The notes beneath the pieces are model-generated. The model was given only the letters and a program-made list of their open reading frames with translations, had not been told where the DNA came from and did not search any database. Below are positions 1 through 4,920 of a DNA stretch of 5,346 bases, one piece after another. Made by a program: the position numbers and the translations under genes. The DNA comes from Helicobacteraceae bacterium (GTDB lineage Bacteria > Campylobacterota > Campylobacteria > Campylobacterales > SZUA-545). How positions within the stretch are numbered: the stretch's first letter is position 1; every line of letters starts with the position of its first letter. The stretch spans positions 1 to 5,346 of the forward strand of contig JAISMA010000183.1 of assembly GCA_031276985.1 (NCBI GenBank), given 5' to 3'.

Positions 1-43
1 TCGCGTTATATCGCCGCCGTTTCTTGTTATTCTCTCGCCTTTT

Positions 44-70
44 GTCATTCTGCGCGAAGTCGCAGAATCC
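44..70 (+). repeat. Hairpin repeat, 27-bp copy A
   Basis: The unit begins GTCATTCTGCG and ends CGCAGAATCC. It contains a perfect 8-bp inverted repeat, ATTCTGCG at 47-54 and CGCAGAAT at 61-68, around a 6-base loop CGAAGT. It is identical over all 27 bases to 170-196. A solo right half, CGCGGAATCC at 77-86, follows directly. No T-run follows on either strand, so it does not look like an intrinsic terminator. It resembles REP/dRS3-type dispersed intergenic repeats. Confidence 0.8.
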
Positions 71-76
71 CGAATT

Positions 77-86
77 CGCGGAATCC
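77..86 (+). repeat. Solo right half of hairpin repeat
   Basis: CGCGGAATCC here equals the right arm of the repeat family in its C/G version, as seen in the copy at 1131-1157. The left arm is absent. It sits 6 bases after copy A, so it may be a relic of a second unit degraded in place. Short length makes this tentative. Confidence 0.35.
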
Positions 87-98
87 GTATCCTCTCTC

Positions 99-123
99 GT
101 CATTCCCGCTTTTGCGGGAATCC
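99..123 (+). repeat. dRS3-like hairpin repeat, 25-bp copy B
   Basis: The unit begins GTCATTCCCGC and ends GCGGGAATCC. Its arms ATTCCCGC (102-109) and GCGGGAAT (114-121) pair perfectly over 8 bp with loop TTTT. Bases 102-121 fit the neisserial dRS3 pattern ATTCCC-N8-GGGAAT exactly. The CAG-type continuation after the right arm (ATCCAG) is also common in such repeats elsewhere. On the minus strand it could form a hairpin in the TPR transcript tail, but no U-tract follows. Confidence 0.75.
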
Positions 124-169
124 AGAATTAAGACGTTCGCGTTGCGTTAATCTAGCGCAACAGCACAGC

Positions 170-196
170 GTCATTCTGCGCGAAGTCGCAGAATCC
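170..196 (+). repeat. Hairpin repeat, 27-bp copy C
   Basis: This is a perfect second copy of the 27-bp unit at 44-70, starting 126 bases further on in the same orientation. Arms ATTCTGCG (173-180) and CGCAGAAT (187-194) flank loop CGAAGT. The bases outside the unit differ from those around copy A, so the unit ends sharply. Confidence 0.8.
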
Positions 197-244
197 AAAA
201 ATCCTCTCGCGCGTTCGCATTTCGTTCATCGTCTGCCTTTCCCC

Positions 245-260
245 GTCATTCCCGCGTCAT
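245..260 (+). repeat. Truncated hairpin repeat (left half)
   Basis: GTCATTCCCGCG at 245-256 matches the left half of the repeat family, then the sequence leaves the pattern before a right arm is made. It lies immediately downstream of the TPR stop codon (TAA, read from 265 to 263 on the minus strand), so the repeat cluster reaches right up to the gene. Confidence 0.5.
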
Positions 261-262
261 TT

Positions 263-847
263 TTAATCGCGCAAATATCCTTTTTGCGCCATAGCTTGCA
301 AAAACTCGCAAGCGCCTAGTTCGCATGCTTTTCTAGCGTCTTTTGTCGCGCTTTTCAGATCGTCCAACGCGCCGTAAGCGACCGCGCGATTGACGTAAGA
401 ATCCGCTAATTTTGGATCGATCTTAATCGCTTGCGCGTAATCGGCGATCGCTTTGCCGTAATCGTCTAAATCGTAGTAAGCAACTCCGCGATTGACGTAA
501 ACCTTCGCGTAATTCGGATCGATTTTGATCGCTTGCGTGTAATCCGCGATAGCTTCGCTTGTATCGCCTAAATTGTAGCGAGCAAGCCCGCGATTGTTGT
601 AAAGCCTTGCGTCGTTTGGATCGATCTTAATCGCTTGCGCGTAGTCCGCGATAGCTTTGTTGTAATCGCCTAAATCATCGTAAGCATATCCGTGATTATT
701 GTAAGCGCCCGAATGTTTCAGATCGAGCCTGATCGCTTGCGTAAAGCGCTTGATCGCCTCTTGCATATTACCTTGTTTTGCCGCCGCAACGCCGCGATCA
801 AACGCTTCATCGGCGGCGCTATTTGCGCCAAAAGCAAATACTGCCAC
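263..847 (-). CDS. Tetratricopeptide (TPR) repeat protein, secreted; 5' end frameshifted
   Basis: The body is four 34-residue TPR units at residues 12-45, 46-79, 80-113 and 114-147, plus a fifth, degenerate unit from 148. Units carry the usual signature (Y-x-N-R-G-x-A-Y, G-D-Y-x-K-A-I-A-D-Y-x-Q-A-I-x-I-D-P). The tail, with ARKACELGAC near residue 171, is typical of small bacterial TPR proteins. TPRs form helical protein-binding scaffolds; the partner is unknown. The only start in this frame is GTG at 847, with no ribosome site before it, and the first 11 residues (through GANSA) look like the second half of a signal peptide. The first half is in another frame from ATG 909. I infer that the true gene runs 909-263 with one base lost, or misread, near 853-857. 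If the frame is truly broken, this is a pseudogene or depends on frameshifting. Confidence 0.8.
   Translation of the reverse strand: MAVFAFGANSAADEAFDRGVAAAKQGNMQEAIKRFTQAIRLDLKHSGAYNNHGYAYDDLGDYNKAIADYAQAIKIDPNDARLYNNRGLARYNLGDTSEAIADYTQAIKIDPNYAKVYVNRGVAYYDLDDYGKAIADYAQAIKIDPKLADSYVNRAVAYGALDDLKSATKDARKACELGACEFLQAMAQKGYLRD
407..712 (-). repeat. Three tandem 102-bp repeats encoding TPR units 2-4
   Basis: The block holds exactly three 102-bp periods, each one 34-residue TPR. A landmark of the form TTYGGATCGA recurs at 411-420, 513-522 and 615-624, each 102 bases apart. A diverged fourth landmark lies at 717-726 in the first TPR. Much of each unit is conserved at the DNA level (for example TTGATCGCTTGCG-type blocks), more than the protein pattern alone needs. 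This suggests fairly recent duplication or homogenisation and possible variation in copy number. Confidence 0.75.
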
Positions 848-849
848 AA

Positions 850-909
850 AGCAAAAACGATCATCGCTTTTACTACTGCTCCAATCCTTATATTAAACAA
901 CGTTTTCAT
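850..909 (-). other. Detached signal-peptide leader of the TPR gene
   Basis: ATG at 909 opens a frame reading MKTLFNIRIGAVVKAMIVF, a basic then hydrophobic N terminus typical of a Sec signal peptide. In its own frame it runs on into unrelated sequence and stops near 718. If one T is added to the T5 run at 853-857, it joins CFVAVFAFGANSA in the TPR frame. That gives a complete signal peptide with a likely cleavage site after ANSA, before ADEAFDRG. The leader, not the GTG at 847, has a proper ribosome site. Confidence 0.7.
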
Positions 910-914
910 AGCGT

Positions 915-920
915 CCCCCT
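915..920 (-). promoter_or_regulatory. Ribosome binding site for the TPR gene leader
   Basis: AGGGGG on the minus strand lies 5 bases before ATG 909. It is the strongest Shine-Dalgarno match near this gene and is the main reason to place the true start at 909 rather than GTG 847, which has none. Confidence 0.6.
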
Positions 921-946
921 GAATTAATCTCGCTTTCCAAGCCGCG

Positions 947-952
947 ATTTTA
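947..952 (-). promoter_or_regulatory. Possible -10 element for the TPR gene
   Basis: TAAAAT on the minus strand lies about 38 bases upstream of ATG 909. No good -35 hexamer is found at the usual distance, although campylobacterotal promoters often lack one. Position is plausible, sequence support is weak. Confidence 0.2.
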
Positions 953-1024
953 CGCAAACTAACTTTGACGTCGTCGAAATCGCGTATTAGTCAATCGCGC
1001 TTGTACTGCAAGGGTTTATGAAAT

Positions 1025-1085
1025 GGATACCCGCCTTCCTTTGCGCCTTGCGCCGCTTTCGCGGCGGACGCTTCGCGGAAATGAC
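1025..1085 (-). repeat. Enlarged member of the hairpin repeat family
   Basis: Read on the minus strand, the unit begins GTCATTTCCGCG and ends GCGGGTATCC, so its two ends match the short copies with a few changes. About 40 extra bases lie between them. Inside is another hairpin, CGCCGC (1051-1056) with GCGGCG (1061-1066) around a 4-base loop. It looks like a longer form of the same element. Reading frames over it are low-complexity and are not taken as genes. Confidence 0.5.
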
Positions 1086-1130
1086 GCTTTGGGGTTGCGA
1101 TTGGGTTGAGGGCGCAAATGTTCAAATGCC

Positions 1131-1157
1131 GTATTCCGCGACTACGCGCGGAATGAC
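1131..1157 (-). repeat. Hairpin repeat, 27-bp copy in opposite orientation
   Basis: On the minus strand it begins GTCATTCCGCG and ends CGCGGAATAC. Arms ATTCCGCG (1133-1140) and CGCGGAAT (1147-1154) pair perfectly around 6 bases. Compared with the copies at 44 and 170, one base pair is changed on both sides (T-A to C-G), so pairing is kept. It lies 32 bases downstream of the glutamine amidotransferase stop codon. The rest of 958-1188 holds no supportable gene. Confidence 0.75.
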
Positions 1158-1188
1158 AAGAGGGGACGGCTGGGCAGTAACGCAAAGG

Positions 1189-1980
1189 TTAAGCGAGTAG
1201 ATAATCCAGCGCGGCGGTCATAACGCGCTTTAGCGCCGCGTAATTTTCGCTTGGCGCGTTTAGAATTTCGCTTTCGTTTTGAATATACGGCGCGTCGATC
1301 AACTCGTCGCAGCAGTTTTCAACCAGCAGTTTCGCGCCGTTTGGCGTGGTCTCCAGATGAAACTGGAGCGCGATTACATGCCGCCCGATCGTAAATGCTT
1401 GATTTTTGCATGCCGCGCTTGAAGCGACGAGTTTCGCGCCGCGCGGCAGGTCAAAGGTTTCGCCGTGCCAATGAAACGCAAGCGTCTCGTGCGGCAAAAA
1501 CGCGGCGCGATCGACGGGAGACAACGACGAATTATCGGGCGCGGTCGCGTTATGATTTTGCGCGAATGTTTGATCGCCGCGATCAGACGGCGGCAAATCT
1601 TGATCGGCGGGTGAAAGCGGCGCGGCGGTTACCTTGTGCCAGCCGATCTCCTTTTGCGCGTTCGGATAGACTTTCGCGCCAAGCGACGCGGCGATCAGTT
1701 GCGCGCCCAAGCAGATTCCGAGCGTTTTCACGCCGCTATCAATCGCCCGTTTTATCAGCTCTTTTTCGGGTTTGAGCCAATCGTATTTATCCTCGTCGTT
1801 CGCGCTCATAAAACCGCCCATGATTACGAGCAGATCGATTGCGTTAAGCGTTTCGATCGGCGGCGGTTTCTCGCCCATATCAAAGCGCGTAACGTCAATC
1901 TCAAAGCTGCGATCGCGCAAAATCTCGACAATCGTTCCGCCGTCTTCAAACCAGATATGTTGCAAAATACGCGCTTTCAT
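1189..1980 (-). CDS. Class I glutamine amidotransferase (GMP-synthase-like GATase1)
   Basis: This 263-residue cytoplasmic protein has the class I (triad) amidotransferase fold, which releases ammonia from glutamine. Visible landmarks are LLVIMGG near 50-56, the nucleophile elbow G-I-C-L-G-A-Q with Cys90, K-E-I-G-W at 110-114, H-W-H-G-E-T-F-D-L-P at 170-179, and L-Q-F-H-L-E with His208 and Glu210. The triad is therefore intact. It belongs to the stand-alone GMP-synthase-like group (YfeJ type), whose acceptor substrate is generally unknown, so no gene symbol is given. Residues about 120-160 form an extra, low-complexity loop. The ATG at 1980 is preceded by AGGAG with 4 bases between. It lies 61 bp after the DUF2156 gene on the same strand, so co-transcription is possible. 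Family call is firm; substrate is not known. Confidence 0.9.
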   Translation of the reverse strand: MKARILQHIWFEDGGTIVEILRDRSFEIDVTRFDMGEKPPPIETLNAIDLLVIMGGFMSANDEDKYDWLKPEKELIKRAIDSGVKTLGICLGAQLIAASLGAKVYPNAQKEIGWHKVTAAPLSPADQDLPPSDRGDQTFAQNHNATAPDNSSLSPVDRAAFLPHETLAFHWHGETFDLPRGAKLVASSAACKNQAFTIGRHVIALQFHLETTPNGAKLLVENCCDELIDAPYIQNESEILNAPSENYAALKRVMTAALDYLLA

Positions 1981-1984
1981 ATTT

Positions 1985-1989
1985 CTCCT
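1985..1989 (-). promoter_or_regulatory. Ribosome binding site for the glutamine amidotransferase
   Basis: AGGAG within TTAAAGGAGAAAT on the minus strand precedes ATG 1980 by 4 bases. It fixes the start, which also fits the family because MKARILQHIW is a normal N-terminal strand for this fold. No convincing promoter is seen in the 61-bp gap 1981-2041. Confidence 0.6.
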
Positions 1990-2041
1990 TTAACGCTTGA
2001 TGCGATGCCTGTTTTTATGGTAGTTTGTAACAATTTTGATC

Positions 2042-3022
2042 CTATTTACTATATATAGTGTATTTTGTGGCTAATTTATGTGGTCTGTAGGATAATTTCA
2101 CTTTTCTTAAGTTTTCAAAACCCATATCGTCGCCAACATTTATATATTTACATTGATACAAATCTTTTAGCACTTTGCAAAACTCTCGAAAAATATATTG
2201 CGCGCTTCCTAACACGTCAAAATCGGTTTTTTCTATTAGTACGCTTGCCGAATCACTGTTTAATTTTTCGCCAACGGTAAATCCGACCATATCATCGCCC
2301 ATTTTAAGCACAATTCCTATAAGCGCGAGCTGTTCATAATGCTTCAGTATCCTTTTAATAGCGAAACGCTCATGGCTGATCCCGTCTAAAAATTGTTCCG
2401 TCTGATCTTTTGGCATATATCTTAATCGGTTTGTGATCCAGCGATTTAGCAGTTCCATAGCCGCTTCGCCGTGTTTTTTTGGATCAAACGTTTCAATTGT
2501 CGTATTTGGATATGCTTTTCTGAACTTGTTGATCTCGTTTCTTTTCGTATGGAATGCGTTGCCTTTTAGCTCTATTAAATCATCTGCTAGATAGATGTAA
2601 TCTACCAGCTTTTTTTCTACCAGATAATTCTCTAATATCTCGAATATTTCCGCCCCTTCCTCAAGGTAATTTATAAACGCCTGAAGCGTGTCATCACAGA
2701 CATAATCAATGCGGGAATAGTAGATCGATGAGTTGTAATTGTTCATGATCTCAAAACACTCAATCAGCGCCTCGTTCACCTTGTCTTTTTGCCCAAGTGG
2801 TGGTAAAAGCATTGTCAATTCCTCGCTACTTAACAAAAAAAGACAGAACGTGTCATTAACGATCGTGTAAAATCCGCTTGAATAACTAAGCCATATATAG
2901 TTTTGCGCGAAGGTGTAATCGCTAACTTCCGTATGGACAAAGGCAAGGTAATGCTCCATAATTTCCTTTGCCTCAATGGTAAAGGCTTTAAGGTTGTGGT
3001 CTTGGATCGTCAATGAGATCAT
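2042..3022 (-). CDS. DUF2156 / phosphatidylglycerol lysyltransferase C-terminal domain protein
   Basis: This 326-residue soluble protein matches the DUF2156 family (Pfam PF09924), related to the catalytic C-terminal domain of MprF, and is built of GNAT-like folds. Landmarks are T-E-V-S-D-Y-T-F at 31-38 with Y-I-W, the block Y-I-Y-L-A-D-D-L-I-E-L-K-G-N near 142-155, H-T-K-R-N-E-I-N-K-F at 158-167, V-G-F-T-V-G-E-K-L-N near 246-255, and D-D-M-G-F-E-N-L-R-K-V-K-L-S-Y-R-P at 298-314. There are no membrane helices, unlike full MprF. Stand-alone members are mostly uncharacterised, so transfer of an amino acid from a charged tRNA is only a family-based possibility. ATG 3022 keeps the conserved LTIQDH start but has a weak ribosome site. 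Met22 (ATG near 2959) follows AAAGGA and is an alternative. The gene is clearly more A+T rich than selB. Confidence 0.85.
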   Translation of the reverse strand: MISLTIQDHNLKAFTIEAKEIMEHYLAFVHTEVSDYTFAQNYIWLSYSSGFYTIVNDTFCLFLLSSEELTMLLPPLGQKDKVNEALIECFEIMNNYNSSIYYSRIDYVCDDTLQAFINYLEEGAEIFEILENYLVEKKLVDYIYLADDLIELKGNAFHTKRNEINKFRKAYPNTTIETFDPKKHGEAAMELLNRWITNRLRYMPKDQTEQFLDGISHERFAIKRILKHYEQLALIGIVLKMGDDMVGFTVGEKLNSDSASVLIEKTDFDVLGSAQYIFREFCKVLKDLYQCKYINVGDDMGFENLRKVKLSYRPHKLATKYTIYSK

Positions 3023-3081
3023 GCGATTGCTTTCGTTTAATTTTGTTGGAAGTGTATTAGGTTTGCGTTAAAAACACGCGG

Positions 3082-4920
3082 CTAATTGGCAAACACTCTG
3101 GTGTTGTTCTCGCGCTTGATGTCGCTGAAGCGATCGAGATACTCAAGATAGCAAACGGCGTACTTTCGGCTTAGATTAAAGGCGGTTTTCACGCTTTGGA
3201 CGTCCGCGCCGCCGCTGTTTTTGATCATCTCCCTAAGTAGCCGCATCATCTCCTGAAGCCTGCGCGTCGAGACAAACAAATTGTGTTCCAGCCGCGCCAC
3301 TTTTGCCTGTTTTGTCAGTCGTTTTAACGCCGCGTCGCCTTCGGCGCGATCAAGATCAAGCTGATCGTATATGTTGTATGGCGCTTGCGGCGTAAAAAAG
3401 GCGCTGTCAATGCATTCGTAAATCGACTCCTCGATAAAGGCTTGCGCGTCTTTCACGTCGCACTGCGGGTGGCGATAAAGCGAGCGATCCATGACCAACG
3501 CGCCAGAGGCGACAAGCGGTTGCAGAGCCATTGCCACAAAAGCGCGGCTTGCCCACTTAAAACGCGCGGCGATCGTCTGATCGGACATAAGAGCGCGGCG
3601 ATTTTTCTCAAAAACGGCTAGCACCGCGTCTCTTAGCGTCTGCGCGACGCTTGCGCCATAAAGGATCATCGCCGATCGATCGAGAAAACAGTTTGGCACT
3701 TTCGCGGCGATCTCCAGCGCCTGAAAGTGACTTAGCCCAAAGCGCTGTGAGGCGCTAATTAGACCAAAGCCCTTGTTGTGCGCCCTGCTAAGAAGAGCGA
3801 ACGCGCCAGCGAAATCGCGTGATCGAAGCAGTTGCATAAGCTCCAGCCGCTGATCGCGCCGCATGGGATCGCCAATGGGCAGTAGCACTTCACCGCCCGC
3901 TACCGTCATCGCGCTTGCGCGTAGGATAAACCGATCGCCAAATACGGCAAACACGGGCTTCGTGGTTACCAGATCGGCGAAAAACACCTCCCCTTCGGTT
4001 TTGATGATCGTTATACGCGCCTCGAAGCGATTCGCGCCAAGACACAACTCCACGTTAGAGCGTTGCGCGATCGTCGATTTGCCGATGAGTTTCGCGACAA
4101 TGCCGATCTTGTTGAAGCCGCGCATAAAGCCTTTGCTCGCAAGCAACACGCCGCGTTTTAGTTCCGCCGCCTCAACGCCTTTTAGATTCAGCGCGGCGCG
4201 GCAACCGATCGTGGCGCGACCCGCAGTTGTGTTATGCACCTCTATGCCGCGCGCGATCACCTCTTTGTCCAGATCACAAACATGAAGTTTGTCGCCTTGC
4301 TTGACCTCGCCGTCTAGCACCGTGCCTGTAACCACTACGCCCGCGCCCTTTGCCACAAAGACCCGATCGCAGTAGTAACGAAAGAAGCCATGACTTACGC
4401 GCTCCTTCACGACAAGCGAAAAGAGCAGGCGTTTAAGAGCCTCGATCGTCTCTGCTTGATAAATTGAGCAGGCGATCACCTCGATCAACGCCGTTTCGCC
4501 GATCGTTTCAAAGAGCTTGCGCGTATCGTCCCTAACCTGTAAAACGCGATCGGAAGTTACCTTGTCGATCTTCGTTATCACGGCAATCGCGCTTTGAACG
4601 CCAAGCGCGTCGCATATACGCAAATGCTCGATCGTCTGCGGCATTACGCCATCGTCCGCTGCCACAACAAGCATAAGCGCGTCAAGACAAAACGCGCCCG
4701 CTGCCATATTTTTGATCAGTTTTTCATGCCCTGGCGTGTCGATAAAAGCGATATTGCTCACCCCGTCCGTCAGATGCGAAAAGCTCAAATCCATCGTGAT
4801 TTGACGGCTTTTTTCCTCCGCCGTCTCGTCGCCGTCAAAACCCGTAAGCGCCTTGATCAGCGCCGTTTTGCCGTGATCGATATGCCCCGCCGCGCCGACG
4901 ATCAGACGTTTCATAGGCAT
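3082..4920 (-). CDS. selB: Selenocysteine-specific translation elongation factor SelB
   Basis: SelB is a GTPase that carries selenocysteinyl-tRNA(Sec) to the ribosome at UGA codons marked by a SECIS hairpin. At 612 residues it has near the usual bacterial length (about 614 in E. coli). The GTPase domain (about 1-170) shows G1 G-H-I-D-H-G-K-T at 12-19, G3 D-T-P-G-H-E at 61-66 and G4 T-K-I-D at 116-119. Domains II and III follow, with V-V-V-T-G-T-V-L near 195-202. The rest is winged-helix domains that bind the SECIS; the last has the typical L-S-R-K-Y-A-V-x-Y-L-E-Y-L-D-R near 583-597. In the switch I region the usual R-G-I-T reads R-Q-I-T (39-42). Starts at 4920 and 4914 are both possible. GGAGG (4931-4935) is 10 bases before the first, while 4914 gives an ATGA overlap with the selA stop. 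Confidence 0.96.
   Translation of the reverse strand: MPMKRLIVGAAGHIDHGKTALIKALTGFDGDETAEEKSRQITMDLSFSHLTDGVSNIAFIDTPGHEKLIKNMAAGAFCLDALMLVVAADDGVMPQTIEHLRICDALGVQSAIAVITKIDKVTSDRVLQVRDDTRKLFETIGETALIEVIACSIYQAETIEALKRLLFSLVVKERVSHGFFRYYCDRVFVAKGAGVVVTGTVLDGEVKQGDKLHVCDLDKEVIARGIEVHNTTAGRATIGCRAALNLKGVEAAELKRGVLLASKGFMRGFNKIGIVAKLIGKSTIAQRSNVELCLGANRFEARITIIKTEGEVFFADLVTTKPVFAVFGDRFILRASAMTVAGGEVLLPIGDPMRRDQRLELMQLLRSRDFAGAFALLSRAHNKGFGLISASQRFGLSHFQALEIAAKVPNCFLDRSAMILYGASVAQTLRDAVLAVFEKNRRALMSDQTIAARFKWASRAFVAMALQPLVASGALVMDRSLYRHPQCDVKDAQAFIEESIYECIDSAFFTPQAPYNIYDQLDLDRAEGDAALKRLTKQAKVARLEHNLFVSTRRLQEMMRLLREMIKNSGGADVQSVKTAFNLSRKYAVCYLEYLDRFSDIKRENNTRVFAN

Larger units (their letters stand above)
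1..262. other. Gene-free repeat-rich intergenic stretch
   Basis: No reading frame with a credible start, ribosome site or recognisable protein is seen on either strand, and no tRNA-like cloverleaf was noticed. The stretch lies beyond the 3' end of the TPR gene. It is made largely of GTCATT...AATCC hairpin repeats and their fragments, listed separately, separated by T/C-rich spacer such as CCTCTCTCG. It continues past the window edge, so the repeat cluster may be larger than what is visible. Confidence 0.6.

Noticed and set aside
99..123. Intrinsic terminator for the TPR gene
   Set aside because: The stem is good, but no T-run follows the hairpin on the minus strand and it lies about 140 bases past the stop codon.
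44..196. CRISPR array from the two identical 27-bp copies
   Set aside because: Only two exact copies, 99 bases between them, another repeat variant inside the interval, and copies elsewhere in opposite orientation. This fits dispersed repeats instead.
845..870. Programmed -1 frameshift joining the leader and the TPR body
   Set aside because: A -1 shift would restore the frame, but the sequence GTT TTT GCT TTG offers no canonical slippery heptamer in the right phase, and no clear stimulatory structure was noticed. A lost base is simpler.
910..1188. A tRNA-Sec gene (selC) near the selAB genes
   Set aside because: No cloverleaf, long variable arm or TTC-type arm was recognised here or in 1-262; the visible structure is explained by repeats.
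991..1200. Short open frames on both strands across the 1025-1157 repeats
   Set aside because: Their codons come from the hairpin repeats themselves (for example C-H-S-A-R-S-R-G-I-R), which is a well-known false-gene signature. No ribosome site or family match is seen.
1395..2058. Plus-strand frames opposite the glutamine amidotransferase
   Set aside because: They are Arg-rich antisense shadows of a gene with a complete catalytic triad and overlap each other in different frames.
2048..2059. Perfect 12-bp palindrome ACTATATATAGT as an operator
   Set aside because: It lies in the last codons of the DUF2156 gene, is a simple TA-type sequence, and has no associated promoter.
3385..4285. Plus-strand frames opposite selB
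   Set aside because: Antisense to a strongly conserved gene; low-complexity, basic and without a recognisable domain.
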